DNA of 64,000 nucleotides from Croceicoccus gelatinilyticus (GTDB lineage Bacteria; Pseudomonadota; Alphaproteobacteria; Sphingomonadales; Sphingomonadaceae). Both the position numbers and the translations under genes were made by a program. How positions within the stretch are numbered: the first letter of the stretch is position 1; every line of letters starts with the position of its first letter. Positions 34,703-43,733 of the stretch are shown here, one piece after another. The DNA lies in assembly GCF_018398395.1 (NCBI RefSeq), contig NZ_JAHCBF010000002.1, forward strand, positions 558,001-622,000, written 5' to 3'. Below the pieces are notes generated by a model. That model ran no database searches. It was not told where the DNA came from and was given only the letters and a program-made list of their open reading frames with translations.

Positions 34703-34730
34703 GGTACGGCAGAGGCAGCTCTGCCGTACC
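34703..34730. terminator. strong hairpin, candidate bidirectional terminator
   Basis: GGTACGGCAGAG-GCAG-CTCTGCCGTACC is a perfect 12-bp stem with a four-base loop. It lies between the end of the small hydrophobic ORF (plus strand) and the end of the Abi_C gene (minus strand). Neither side has a proper T-run (minus side TTAATAG), so termination is plausible but not certain. Confidence 0.5.
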
Positions 34731-34772
34731 CCACGTCAAACGAATGCAAGCGCGTTGGCAGAGATGCAGCAA

Positions 34773-35564
34773 CTAATTCGCGTCCTTGGCCTCCGCCGTC
34801 TCGATCAAAAACAGCGCCATTGCGCCTGCCATATTCACAGCCAAGGCCGCGTGTCTCGAAGCCGGTCGGATCGGACGCCTTCCACTATTTGCGTGCGCAT
34901 CCCCGACTTTGTTTCGAAGGGTTCCGAGTCCTTCCACAACGCTCGAAGCACTGCCCAAAATCCGCTTAAAAACATCCTCAGAATGCTGGGAAGGAGCGAG
35001 ATTTAGCTTCTCTGCTGCCTGCCGATATAGCTTCGGTAGATCGTCGTTGGCACCATACGTAGGATTGCCTTCGTCATCCTCGAGAATGTGCTTACACACG
35101 CTTTCCAGCAATGTTCGCGCCGCAGTAATCGCCCCGGCCGGGTCTGTTTCGCGCCTCATCAAGGCGCGGGACCAAGCTTCTTCGATCCCCGATGCGTCGA
35201 AACGCTCGAAAGCCTCACTCGCTATCGCGTCGACCGGTGCACCCGCAAACTCAAGAAAGTCAATCAGCGGAACGAACTCTGCGCGCACGTGCTGGCGGCG
35301 GGGTTCCCAGCTCTTGTGGTAGCCCTTAAAGTACGACCACAGCGCTCCCGTATCTTGGTTTGTTCTTACGAACCTCGGCAGCAGCTTCGAAGTTGTTGGG
35401 TCCTTCATAAATTCGCGCCGGAGAAGGCGATAGACCTTCTCATCGATGCCGCCATCGGCACAGTGGGCCACTAGGCCATCCCTCAAGGCCATAGCTCGCT
35501 CGAGCTTATCTGTCGGTAGCTCGGCAACTGGGTCAAACGGTTCATCGTCGAAGTCAAAGCTCAT
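34773..35564 (-). CDS. abortive-infection protein with Abi_C domain
   Basis: A 263-residue protein. The C-terminal half (about 140-258) has the Abi_C pattern: AARTLLESVCKHILEDD, DDLPKLYRQAAEKLNL, VFKRILGSASSVVEGLGTLRNKVGDAHA and RHAALAVNMAGAMALFLIET. The N-terminal half (charged, LLRREFMKDPTTSKLLPRFV) is not recognised. The RNKVGDAH segment has the R...H spacing of HEPN-type RNases, which the Abi_C family resembles. Proteins of this type act in phage exclusion by stopping growth of infected cells. On a satellite-like island it could protect host and helper niche from competing phages. Confidence 0.75.
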   Translation of the reverse strand: MSFDFDDEPFDPVAELPTDKLERAMALRDGLVAHCADGGIDEKVYRLLRREFMKDPTTSKLLPRFVRTNQDTGALWSYFKGYHKSWEPRRQHVRAEFVPLIDFLEFAGAPVDAIASEAFERFDASGIEEAWSRALMRRETDPAGAITAARTLLESVCKHILEDDEGNPTYGANDDLPKLYRQAAEKLNLAPSQHSEDVFKRILGSASSVVEGLGTLRNKVGDAHANSGRRPIRPASRHAALAVNMAGAMALFLIETAEAKDAN

Positions 35565-35940
35565 AGAGCCGTTATAGATTGCAGTGGTCTCCTATGCATG
35601 CCCGAATTCGATCATTTCGCCGGACAACCACCGATAGACTACCCGGACCGCTACCCCCGGCTAACATTCATCGGCAAAGCAACAGAAGTCGTGGCCTTTC
35701 TTCGAGATACCCCGCCCCTCATAGGGGTCAGCTCCCCTCGCCGGAGACGGGGCTGGCCAGCGATCTCGCGCCCGCGCGCGCGTAGGCCGAACGGTCACAA
35801 CGGCAGGCGGCGGCACTTTGCCCAAACAGACAAGGGGGGAAAGGGGAGAAAAAGGGGGATATCCCCTCCACGCAGAAAAACGAATACAGACAGACAGGAA
35901 CTATAATTCTTCGGCTTCGAGAATTTCACCCGAAATCTCC
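35565..35940. other. 376-base non-coding stretch, candidate island origin
   Basis: No convincing gene is present; a 102-codon plus-strand frame is arginine/proline-rich and unlikely to be real. The stretch holds a G-run tract (about 35832-35858) that ends in the perfect palindrome GGGGATATCCCC (35855-35866), directly after the ATPase/helicase gene. A replication origin or regulatory site next to the primase-helicase pair is possible but unproven. Confidence 0.35.
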
Positions 35941-37944
35941 CTATTCCCCCCGCAGCAGGCTTCCTTGGGCTGCTTTCATCTGGGTCTCCCGCTGTCGCTG
36001 TTCGGTCATCAAGCGGTAGCGGTTGCCTGTCTTCGAGTTCGGATCGACCTCGATCCAGCGGCCCTCGATGCGACGGTTGGCATACTTAGCTAGCTGGCGA
36101 CCTAGGCCGATGGCATTCACGCCACGCGGGTTGGGATAGAAGGCGCTCAGGGCCATTCCGATTGGCCCCGGGTGGCCGAGCCGTCGATCTTGTTCTTCCG
36201 CAGCCTCGATCACGTTGCTGGGCTGCTTCCAATCGTGGCCGAAGGCGGATTGCCAGACCTCATGCAATTCAGCCAGCGCCGCTCCGACAGTGTCGCTCGT
36301 CGCCACCTTCTTTCTGGTCGCTACCGGGTCGCTTTGGCCCAGCCAGATAAGCGCACCGCGCACCAGCCTCGACCAATCCTCGAACCGCGCAAACGGCTTC
36401 ACGCCCTCACCTTGCGGCATACCAGCGACGATAAAGGCCCGAAGGATGGTCAGCGCCGCAGCCACCAGTCGCGGCCGTTCTCGCGGCACAAACTCCTTCA
36501 AGTCATATCGGAACGTGCGTTCGCCAGGATCGTCGGTGCGCGCGTCGAGGCGGGCGACGACAACACGAGTCGCCATATCGCCGCGAAACGATAGGTTGTT
36601 GCCGTTTGCGATCATCAAGGTTTTCGTCGAGACGGTCGTGTTCAAGGACACGCCTAGAACGCGCGACTGCCAAACCTCCGCCGTCAAGATAGAGCACAGT
36701 GCGTCGCCGCTAACCGGAACGTCGATGTTGTCGATGGCGAGGAGGGGATCACCCTGCCGCAGGCAAGCAAAAAGCCGCTTCTCGTTTTCCTCCTCCTTTG
36801 GCGAGTAGGAAATCACCGGCGCGGGCCTGCCAGTGGCGATCATCGCGGCAACGTCCGCCAGAAGCGACTTGCCGGTGGCCATCGTCGGTGCGGAGACGCC
36901 GTGCATTGGCGCGGTGCGCAGGGAACGCCGGATAACGGCTGTCAGGATCATCGACAGAGCCACCGAACGCGAGGCGCTTGGTGCCTCGAAGTCGAGCGGC
37001 TCACGTGCAGGATCATCCGGTTCAAAAGGGAACTCGGCAATCACGTCAAGCAGCACTTCAAGCGCAGCCCTCGCATCTTCCTCGATCGGGTGGTCCGGTA
37101 TCGGCGGAAACTCGACGCGCTGCGTGTCGATAATCAGGCCACTGGCGGGATCGTAGCCTTCCTGCGAAACGATTGTACCGTCAGCCCGCAGGGTGGGAGC
37201 CTCGCTTATCCCGACGAGCTCGGGCAGTTCCCATAGGCCCGCCCGTTCGGCATAGTGCTTGGCAAAGCTAAGGGGCAGCTTCTTCTTCGCCCGTACCACT
37301 TCGCCTTGCTTGTCGCGGCGGAGCTCGACGAATTGCGCTGCGGCGATCATCCGCTCCTTCAGGAAATAGTCCCCGACTTCGCGGATAACGAGCGCACCGG
37401 CGGCCCTCTTCACTCCATCGTCATCACTCGCCTTGCCGAGGCGGACCTCGCGCACCAGCCGACCGTCCATTTGGTAGATGGGAATGTCGCCACTGCGCAG
37501 GGCGGCTTCCGTCTCGTCTAAGACACGCGGCAGCTCGTCCTCGTCATAGACGATCTGCGGGCGGACCTTGCCGACCAGCGACCGCGCCTTGGCGATCTCG
37601 AGCGCAGCCTCCCTTTTGCCGCCACGCTGGCGCAGGCGCTCGGATATTTGCCACTTCGGGTCGAGGATCACGGCGGCGATCTCTTCATTTGTCCAGCCCG
37701 CTCGCACCCCGGCGCAGCATACTGCCATCACGGCTTCGTTGCGCGATGGGTAAGTCTTGGGGTCGGCTGCCGGGCCGAGTTCGATCACTTTGCGGATGCG
37801 GGCGGAGATACCGGCTGGCAGATCATCGAGGCTGTCGAAGAATTCAACCTTCCCGAGCTCGATTACTTCGGATGCAGGCGGGTCGAGCTCAGAGCGATCT
37901 GCCGGGCGGAACTCATCAAGTCGATACATCATGCTTCGGGCCAT
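35941..37944 (-). CDS. phage/plasmid-type ATPase, probable replicative helicase
   Basis: A 667-residue protein. Residues 65-110 (SRNEAVMAVCCAGVRAGWTNEEIAAVILDP) resemble the PriCT-type domain that joins primases to helicases. The ATPase core has a Walker A-like APTMATGKS (352-360) and a Walker B-like LLAIDNID (401-408), followed by TLMIANGNNLSFRGDMATRVVVARLD, which resembles the sensor/arginine-finger part of SF3/DUF927-like helicases. It overlaps the primase gene by 16 bases. The ATG at 37932 overlaps the primase stop (ATGA) and may be the true start. The pair probably replicates the excised island. Confidence 0.72.
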   Translation of the reverse strand: MARSMMYRLDEFRPADRSELDPPASEVIELGKVEFFDSLDDLPAGISARIRKVIELGPAADPKTYPSRNEAVMAVCCAGVRAGWTNEEIAAVILDPKWQISERLRQRGGKREAALEIAKARSLVGKVRPQIVYDEDELPRVLDETEAALRSGDIPIYQMDGRLVREVRLGKASDDDGVKRAAGALVIREVGDYFLKERMIAAAQFVELRRDKQGEVVRAKKKLPLSFAKHYAERAGLWELPELVGISEAPTLRADGTIVSQEGYDPASGLIIDTQRVEFPPIPDHPIEEDARAALEVLLDVIAEFPFEPDDPAREPLDFEAPSASRSVALSMILTAVIRRSLRTAPMHGVSAPTMATGKSLLADVAAMIATGRPAPVISYSPKEEENEKRLFACLRQGDPLLAIDNIDVPVSGDALCSILTAEVWQSRVLGVSLNTTVSTKTLMIANGNNLSFRGDMATRVVVARLDARTDDPGERTFRYDLKEFVPRERPRLVAAALTILRAFIVAGMPQGEGVKPFARFEDWSRLVRGALIWLGQSDPVATRKKVATSDTVGAALAELHEVWQSAFGHDWKQPSNVIEAAEEQDRRLGHPGPIGMALSAFYPNPRGVNAIGLGRQLAKYANRRIEGRWIEVDPNSKTGNRYRLMTEQRQRETQMKAAQGSLLRGE

Positions 37945-38615
37945 CTCACCACGGACGCGGTGCGTTCGATGCGACCGGCCTTGCGCTTATCGGAATTGGG
38001 AATGTTCTGGGTGCCAGGCAGGCGCATTAAATGGTCGAGCGACTGGCATCTGTCTCCGCCCAGCCGATTGCGCAGTTCGATATTATAGAGCTTGGCCTCG
38101 GCTACCGCGTCCGGGTGCCCGTCAAGGAATAGACGATCATCAGGAACTAGCTGCCAAAATGCTTGGTAGCCGTTGCCGCTGTCCACGATGGCGGAGGGCG
38201 TGGGAGCAAAACCTTCAAGCTGTTTCAGAATGCGCGACCGTTCCGCCTGCCACGCCTGCTCGTCAGCAGGATCAACGCCATCTCTGGGGTCGATATCGAC
38301 GTGCAGCATATCGAGCTGCTCTATGTCAGCCTCGCTGGGCTTATCGTTTGGGTCCGCCGTCGCCTTCACGGTGTTAGGCGTCCAGTAAAGGTTCCGCTCG
38401 CCATTCCACCGCTCAAGCCAAGAGCACAGCGCATCGGGCGGTTCGAGGTCGAAGGTCCGCGTCTCGATCCTCCCCTTCACAACAGGACAGATTGCCGAGA
38501 CGACGCAGCGCCCATCGTGCCGCATTGCGCGGAGGAAGCGCAGGGTCTCTTCGAACGGGCTGGGCTCAACGGTCGGGCCTTCGCCGCCGGAGCCGGAATC
38601 ACTATACTCGCTCAC
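37929..38615 (-). CDS. RepB-type DNA primase domain protein
   Basis: A 228-residue protein with primase (archaeo-eukaryotic/RepB-like) signatures: HVDIDP (105-110, catalytic acidic pair), VDSGNGYQAFWQL (144-156) and the LMRLPGTQN motif near residue 202. It probably lays primers for island replication with the ATPase encoded just downstream. Satellite islands typically carry this as a primase-helicase pair or fusion; here the two parts are separate overlapping genes. Confidence 0.78.
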   Translation of the reverse strand: MSEYSDSGSGGEGPTVEPSPFEETLRFLRAMRHDGRCVVSAICPVVKGRIETRTFDLEPPDALCSWLERWNGERNLYWTPNTVKATADPNDKPSEADIEQLDMLHVDIDPRDGVDPADEQAWQAERSRILKQLEGFAPTPSAIVDSGNGYQAFWQLVPDDRLFLDGHPDAVAEAKLYNIELRNRLGGDRCQSLDHLMRLPGTQNIPNSDKRKAGRIERTASVVRWPEA

Positions 38616-38679
38616 GGAAAGTCTCCCTTTCCACCCTGTGAATCGGCCGTCGCTCTTGGTCAGGGCGGCGGCCTTTCGC

Positions 38680-38874
38680 TTAGGCGGCCTCGGCCAGCTT
38701 TTTATCCAGCCACGCGACGACCTCCTCCCGTCGCCACACGACGCGGTTAGGTCCGATCCTCTTTTGCTTGGGAAACTCGCCCTTCTTGGCGAGCGCGTAG
38801 ATTGTCGATTGCGAGAGCGTGGTAAGCTCGATTACTCCTCGCAGGTCGAGGACGAGCGAATTTTCCGAATTCAT
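38680..38874 (-). CDS. AlpA-family excisionase/regulator
   Basis: A 64-residue MerR-like winged HTH: VIELTTLSQSTIYALAKKGEFPKQKRIGPNRVVWRREEVVAWL. This is the AlpA/DUF-type small regulator that, in P4-like and phage-inducible islands, activates integrase expression or acts as an excisionase. It lies 65 bases upstream of the primase gene and 147 bases downstream of the integrase gene, all on one strand. Confidence 0.85.
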   Translation of the reverse strand: MNSENSLVLDLRGVIELTTLSQSTIYALAKKGEFPKQKRIGPNRVVWRREEVVAWLDKKLAEAA

Positions 38875-38960
38875 TTCCTATCTCCTCGCTTCGGTTACGA
38901 ACGAAAGCGAGGACCTATTAATTACGGCAATTCACGCGAGGGAAGCGAATTGTTTTGCGC

Positions 38961-39001
38961 TATCCCCGGTCTGGCCGAGAAATGATTCAGTTATCCCCGG
39001 T
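38961..39001. repeat. paired TATCCCCGGT repeats beside integrase gene
   Basis: TATCCCCGGT occurs at 38961-38970 and again at 38992-39001, exactly 31 bases apart (about three helical turns), just past the integrase stop. It is close to the inverse of the GGGGTA repeats near both att sites, so it may be bound by Int or the AlpA-like protein. Confidence 0.4.
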
Positions 39002-39021
39002 ACTACCCGATGCTGGCCGTT

Positions 39022-40350
39022 TTACTTACCGGACCAAAGAGCGCCCCATTTCTCAAGTGCTGCTCGCTTCTCGGGCAGATAGTCGTGCTGGTTATAGGTC
39101 GCTGCCACGCCTCCGATTTTGTGTCCGAGGACCCGCTCGACGTGCTCCTCCCGGATGCCGATGCGGATCATGTGCGTGGTCAGGGACCGGCGAATATCGT
39201 GCATCTCGAAATGCGCCATCGGCGGGAGCTCGCTCTTCTTCTCGAGCTCGGCAATCTTCTTGCGGAGCCGGGCCTCGCCCTTAGAGAAGCCGCTTATCCC
39301 GTTCCTGCCGGACGTGCCGGACAAGAGGTGCGTCCCCTCGTTCCATCGCGGCAATTCCTCGACAATCGCCCAAGCCGGGGCGGACAGCGGGACGGCGTGG
39401 GCGACGCCTGTCTTATACACCTCAGCGGGGATAACGAACACGCGGTCGAGGTCCTCGTCGAACCACTCACGGCGGAGGCCAGCAATCTCGCTCTTGCGCT
39501 GCCCGGTAAGGATCAGGAGCCGGACCCAAGGGCCGAAGGGATAGCCTAACTCACCGGCAGCGTCCCAGACGCGGCTGAGCTCCTCCATCGAGAGGACCCG
39601 TGTGCGTCGCCCATAGCGCAAGTCCTTTCGCTTGATCCCCGCAGCCGGGCTAAGGTCAATAAGCCCGCGGTCGATTGCCCAGCTAAACAGGCCGACGAGG
39701 TGCTTGCGGACTTCGCGCGCGACGTTCGTGCCCCTGTCCAGCACGACAGCGTCGAGCAACTCCATCACGTCCGTGCGCCGGATGCTCTCGAGGAGGCGGC
39801 CATTCCACTTAGGCACGACGAGGTCAGTAAGAAGGCGCTCCGCCGGGCAGCGGCCAACCTCGCGCGGCTCGACACCCGTCTCCTCGGCTTCCTTCCGGGC
39901 GAGGTCCTCCCGCGCCTTGGCCCGCTGGCCGTCGCGCGTGTTCACCTTCACGTGCAATTCGACGTAACGCTCGAGGACCGCCTCGAAGGTGCGCGTCTGT
40001 TGCTTGTCGATCTCCTCGGAACGGACGGCAGCCGGGTCGATGCCCTTGTCCGCCGTCTCGAGCGCCTCCCGCGCCTTGTCCCGGGCATCGGTCAACGTCA
40101 CTTGCGGATAGGCTCCGAGGCTCATCCGTTTCATCTTGCCTCGAGTACCATCGGCCTGCGCGACCCGGTAAAGCATCGACCAACTTTTCTTGCCGGTCTT
40201 GCCCACACGGACCCGCAACTCCCGGACGAGCGCATCCGCGATCTCGAGACGGCCTCCCGGCGGCGCAGCCAGCTTCTCGAGCCGCTTGTCGGTCAGGCGT
40301 TCGCGCCCGCGCTCCTCCTCGACCTTCCCTTCCATCATTGCCGTCGCCAT
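39022..40350 (-). CDS. int: tyrosine recombinase (island integrase)
   Basis: A 442-residue P4-type integrase: an N-terminal arm-binding domain (about 18-110; LEIADALVRELRVRVGKTGKKSW, RMSLGAYPQVTLTDARDKA), a central SAM-like core-binding domain, and the catalytic domain with Arg285 (TGQRKSEIAGL), His384/Arg387 (MHDIRRSL), His410 (VLGHK) and the nucleophile Tyr419 (ATYNQHDY). All key residues are intact. It lies about 150 bases from attR, the usual position, so excision may still be possible. Confidence 0.95.
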   Translation of the reverse strand: MATAMMEGKVEEERGRERLTDKRLEKLAAPPGGRLEIADALVRELRVRVGKTGKKSWSMLYRVAQADGTRGKMKRMSLGAYPQVTLTDARDKAREALETADKGIDPAAVRSEEIDKQQTRTFEAVLERYVELHVKVNTRDGQRAKAREDLARKEAEETGVEPREVGRCPAERLLTDLVVPKWNGRLLESIRRTDVMELLDAVVLDRGTNVAREVRKHLVGLFSWAIDRGLIDLSPAAGIKRKDLRYGRRTRVLSMEELSRVWDAAGELGYPFGPWVRLLILTGQRKSEIAGLRREWFDEDLDRVFVIPAEVYKTGVAHAVPLSAPAWAIVEELPRWNEGTHLLSGTSGRNGISGFSKGEARLRKKIAELEKKSELPPMAHFEMHDIRRSLTTHMIRIGIREEHVERVLGHKIGGVAATYNQHDYLPEKRAALEKWGALWSGK

Positions 40351-40363
40351 GCCAAATCTCCTT

Positions 40364-40397
40364 CCGGGGTAGCCCCGGGGTAGCGAGTTACCCCGGT
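40364..40397. repeat. candidate integrase arm-type sites near attR
   Basis: CCGGGGTAGC occurs twice in tandem (40364-40373 and 40375-40384, period 11), followed by the inverted copy TTACCCCGGT (40388-40397). The same GGGGTA core is found inside the other end of the island at 30448-30465. Confidence 0.45.
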
Positions 40398-40502
40398 TTG
40401 AGCGAGAGCAATTCGGAACCGCCCGGAGCCGATTTAGCTGTAACCCCTCAGAAACGCTAGTCTTTTCGGATTGCCTCGGAACCCGCCGGAATGAGGAGCC
40501 AG

Positions 40503-40551
40503 CCCTTCACACGGGTGGGGTCGCAAGTTCAATCCTTGCCGCGCCCACCAT
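40503..40551. repeat. attR: distal attachment site of the island
   Basis: An exact 49-base copy of the tRNA-Val 3' part (30355-30403), running from the anticodon stem to one base past CCA. It lacks the 5' half of the tRNA, so it is not a second gene. Confidence 0.93.
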
Positions 40552-40584
40552 TCCCGCCGGGAATGTCCTTCACCCACATCGCCG

Positions 40585-42783
40585 TCACACGGGGTCCGGC
40601 AGGCCCGCGATGATGTCCTCCACCACCATCGGCACCTTGCGCAGGCGATGGCCGGTGGCGTTGTAGACCGCGTTGGCAATCGCGCCGCCGACACCGCACA
40701 GGCCCAGTTCGCCCACACCGTGCGCCTTCATCGGATTGCCGTACGGATCGACATCGTCGAGGAACACAACGTCCTGATGCGGGATGTCGGCATGGACCGG
40801 CACTTCGTAGAGCGCGAGGTCGTGGTTGATGAAACAGCCGTAGCGTTCGTCCACCACCAGCTTTTCCGACAGCGCCGCGCCAACGCCCATCGTCATCGCG
40901 CCGATGACTTGCGAGCGGGCGGACACGGGGTTGAGGATGCGGCCTGCCGAACAGACCGCCAGCATCCGGCGAACGCGCACTTCGCCGGTGTAGCTGTCGA
41001 CGCCGACTTCCACGAAATGCGCGCCGAACGTGCCGAAGGCATGCGTGTCGCTCTGCCCGAAGTCGATGCTCCCCTCGGCCGAAAGGGGCCCCTCGGCCAC
41101 CGCGTCGAGAAGCGAACATACGCGGTTGCCCGACCGGACCTCGCCATCGTCGAACTCGGCCCGCTCGGCGTCGAGCGACAAGCGCTGCGCGATTTCCCGG
41201 CGCAAGTTGACGCAGGCGACATAGAGGCCCGAAGTCGAACTCGACGCGCCCCACTGGCCGCCCGAACCGGACGACTTGGGAAACGCGGAATCGCCAAGGC
41301 GCACGTCGACCCGGTCGACCGGCACGCCCAGCATCTCGCCTGCCGTCTGGGCAAGGATCGTGTAGCTGCCGGTGCCGATGTCGGTCATGTCGGTCTCAAC
41401 AGTGACGCGCCCGTTCGTCTCCAGCCGCACCGCCGCGCCCGATGTGCTGCGCAGGGCTGCGCGGTAGGCCGTGGCAACGCCCATGCCGACAAGCCACTTG
41501 CCCTCTCGCCGCGTGCCCGGTGCCTGCCGCTCGCTCCATCCGAACCGTTCGGCCCCGTCCTGAAGGCAGCGTACGAGGTGGCGGTTCGAGAAGGTCTTTT
41601 TCGGCTGACTTGGATCGACTTGGCTGTCGTTCATGACGCGGAAGTCGATGGGGTCCAGCCCGAGCTTTTCGGCCAGTTCGTCCATCGCAATCTCGACCGC
41701 GATCGAGCCGACCGCATCGCCGGGCGCGCGCATCGCGTTGCCTTCGGGCAGATCGAGATGGCCCATGTGATCGGCCATCAACCGGTTCGGTCCGGCATAG
41801 ACCGAGCGGCTGGACAGCACGGTCGATTCGGGATTGCCGCCTTCGACATTCCCGCTCCACCCTTCGTGCCCGAACGCCTCGATCGTGCCGTCGGCGCGCG
41901 TGCCGATGCGCAGGCGCTGGATCGTCTCGGGCCGGTTGATCGTGTTGTTGAAGATCAGCCCGCGCGGCATCACGACTTTCACCGGATGCCCCGTCTTGCG
42001 CGCGGCGAGCGCGGCAAGAATCGCGTCGGCATGGGCCCAGAGCTTCGCCCCGAACCCGCCGCCGATATAGGGCGACAGGACATGCACGCGGCTCTCGTCG
42101 ATCTGCAGCATCGAGGCCATGCTGCCCACCGTCGTCGCGATCATCTGGTTCGCGGTCCAGAGCGTCAGTCCATCGCCTTCCCACTGCGCGATGCTGGCAA
42201 AAGGTTCGATCATTGCGGGCGAGTGGGCCGCGGTGCGATATTCCTCGTCGAACTGCACTTCGGCTGCTTCGAAAGCGGCCTCGAAATCGCCGAGACGCGT
42301 TTCGCCCGGCCCGCCGAACGCGCCGCAGACTTTCGCATCGGCGCGCACGCCGTCGAGGCTGAAGGCGCCCGCCTCGGCTTCGTAGTCGACATTCACCAGA
42401 TCGGCAGCAGCACGCGCTGCCTCGAACGTCTCTGCGATCACGAGGCCGAGTGCCTGGTGGTAGTGCTGGACCTGCGGACCGCCGACGAGCTTCACGGTCT
42501 TGCCATTGGCAGTGCCGTTGATGTCGAAATCCTCGAAGGTCAGGACATCGACGACCCCAGCCGCACCCTTGGCATCGGCGGTGTCGATCGCGGTCACCGT
42601 GCCCTTGGCGATGGTGGCCGGAATGATGAACCCGTGCAGCAGGCCGGGCAGCCCGTCATGCCATTCGGCAGCATAAGTCGCGCGGCCCGTGGTCTTCAGC
42701 GGACCGTCGACGCGGGCATGGGGGCGACCGACGACGCGGCCCGTGTCGATAGGCGTATCGCCCATGGGTGCATCGAACTTCAT
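40585..42783 (-). CDS. molybdenum hydroxylase, molybdopterin-binding subunit (xanthine dehydrogenase family)
   Basis: A 732-residue protein with the aldehyde oxidase/xanthine dehydrogenase a/b-hammerhead domain (about 20-120) and the MoCo-binding domain ([81 protein letters not shown], whose Glu is the likely catalytic base). It matches the PaoC/YagR type more than classical XdhB. Together with the next two genes upstream it forms a three-subunit enzyme that oxidises an aldehyde or heterocycle. Gene ends overlap by ATGA with the FAD subunit. Confidence 0.9.
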   Translation of the reverse strand: MKFDAPMGDTPIDTGRVVGRPHARVDGPLKTTGRATYAAEWHDGLPGLLHGFIIPATIAKGTVTAIDTADAKGAAGVVDVLTFEDFDINGTANGKTVKLVGGPQVQHYHQALGLVIAETFEAARAAADLVNVDYEAEAGAFSLDGVRADAKVCGAFGGPGETRLGDFEAAFEAAEVQFDEEYRTAAHSPAMIEPFASIAQWEGDGLTLWTANQMIATTVGSMASMLQIDESRVHVLSPYIGGGFGAKLWAHADAILAALAARKTGHPVKVVMPRGLIFNNTINRPETIQRLRIGTRADGTIEAFGHEGWSGNVEGGNPESTVLSSRSVYAGPNRLMADHMGHLDLPEGNAMRAPGDAVGSIAVEIAMDELAEKLGLDPIDFRVMNDSQVDPSQPKKTFSNRHLVRCLQDGAERFGWSERQAPGTRREGKWLVGMGVATAYRAALRSTSGAAVRLETNGRVTVETDMTDIGTGSYTILAQTAGEMLGVPVDRVDVRLGDSAFPKSSGSGGQWGASSSTSGLYVACVNLRREIAQRLSLDAERAEFDDGEVRSGNRVCSLLDAVAEGPLSAEGSIDFGQSDTHAFGTFGAHFVEVGVDSYTGEVRVRRMLAVCSAGRILNPVSARSQVIGAMTMGVGAALSEKLVVDERYGCFINHDLALYEVPVHADIPHQDVVFLDDVDPYGNPMKAHGVGELGLCGVGGAIANAVYNATGHRLRKVPMVVEDIIAGLPDPV

Positions 42784-43733
42784 GCGCGGGCCTCCTTCGC
42801 TTCAGCAAGCACGGCGGCGATAGTCCGCGTGGCGAGATCGATCTTGAACGCGTTGTCCTCTTGCGGACGCGCGCCTTCGAACAGGGCGGCGGCAACGGCT
42901 TTCGCACCTTGGGGGATGGCAGCATCGGCATCGTCGCTAGCCCATGGACGCGGCGCGACACCGCCCAGCGCGATACGGCCTATGCCGTCGGGCTGGATCA
43001 CGGCGGCGACCGAAACCAGCGCAAAGGCATAGGACGATCGGTCGCGCACCTTGCGGTAATAGTGTGTGCCACCCGCAGGCGGCGGCAGGACGACGGCGGT
43101 GATAAGCTCGCCCTTCTCCAGCGCGAATTCCCTGACCGGCAGGCTGTCGCCGGGAAGCTGGTGGAACTCCGCAATCGGTATCGTCCGCGTCGCGCCGGCG
43201 GGCGATGCGACCTCGACCACGGCATCCAGAACGCGCAGCGCCACGGCCATGTCGCCGGGGTTCTGGCACAGGCAAAGCTCGCTAGTCCCGATGACGGCCA
43301 GCGTGCGGCTATGCCCGTCCTGCGCGGAGCAGCCCGAGCCCGGCTCGCGCTTGTTACAGGCGAGCGCGGTGTCATAGAAATAGGGGCAACGCGTGCGCTG
43401 CATAAGGTTGCCCGCCGTGGTCGCGCGGTTGCGGATCTGGCCCGATGCGCCTGCAAGGATCGCGCGGGCGAGAACGGCGTAATCGGCAATGATCCGGCTG
43501 TCGGCGGCAAGGTCGGAATTGCGCACCAGCGCTCCGATCCTGAGCCCGCCTTCCGCCGTCGGCTCGATCGCGTCCATGCCCGCACGATTGAGGTCGACCA
43601 GCCGGTCCGGCGTCACGATCTGCAGCTTCATGTGGTCGAGCAGGTTGGTCCCGCCCGCAACGAAGCTTGCCCCCGCGCCAGCGGCCAGCGCTTCCTCCGC
43701 GCTTGTCACGCGGTCGTAGGTGAAGGCTTTCAT
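42780..43733 (-). CDS. molybdenum hydroxylase, FAD-binding subunit with extra Fe-S loop
   Basis: A 317-residue protein with the CO-dehydrogenase-flavoprotein fold ([13 protein letters not shown] 24-36, [12 protein letters not shown] 101-112). It carries an inserted cysteine-rich loop with Cys116, Cys126, Cys135, Cys154 and Cys156, like the [4Fe-4S]-binding loop of PaoB and of 4-hydroxybenzoyl-CoA reductase beta subunits. That points to the PaoABC-type aldehyde oxidoreductase rather than standard xanthine dehydrogenase. The start ATG overlaps the stop of the iron-sulfur subunit gene; the longer frame is rejected. Confidence 0.88.
   Translation of the reverse strand: MKAFTYDRVTSAEEALAAGAGASFVAGGTNLLDHMKLQIVTPDRLVDLNRAGMDAIEPTAEGGLRIGALVRNSDLAADSRIIADYAVLARAILAGASGQIRNRATTAGNLMQRTRCPYFYDTALACNKREPGSGCSAQDGHSRTLAVIGTSELCLCQNPGDMAVALRVLDAVVEVASPAGATRTIPIAEFHQLPGDSLPVREFALEKGELITAVVLPPPAGGTHYYRKVRDRSSYAFALVSVAAVIQPDGIGRIALGGVAPRPWASDDADAAIPQGAKAVAAALFEGARPQEDNAFKIDLATRTIAAVLAEAKEARA

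Larger units (their letters stand above)
30355..40551. mobile_element. tRNA-Val-integrated phage-satellite-like island (about 10.1 kb)
   Basis: Exact 49-bp direct repeats bound about 10.1 kb holding, from attR inward on the minus strand: tyrosine integrase, AlpA-like factor, RepB-type primase, ATPase/helicase, Abi_C protein, then a terminase-small-subunit-like gene leading four coupled small genes and a zinc-ribbon ORF. Two plus-strand cargo genes lie at the attL side. No large terminase, portal, major capsid, tail or lysis gene is recognisable, and no conjugation gene. Size and content resemble Gram-negative phage-inducible islands and P4-type satellites. A decayed prophage is the main alternative. 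Confidence 0.8.

Noticed and set aside
35598-35906. Plus-strand 102-codon ORF in the island non-coding stretch
   Set aside because: Low-complexity arginine/proline-rich translation, no ribosome site, reads through the G-run tract; treated as non-coding.
40503-40551. Possible second tRNA-Val
   Set aside because: Only the 3' part from the anticodon stem onward is present; there is no D arm or 5' acceptor strand. It is the attR copy.
40648-43032. Plus-strand open frame of 794 codons opposite the molybdenum hydroxylase genes
   Set aside because: Antisense shadow spanning two real genes; no recognisable protein features.
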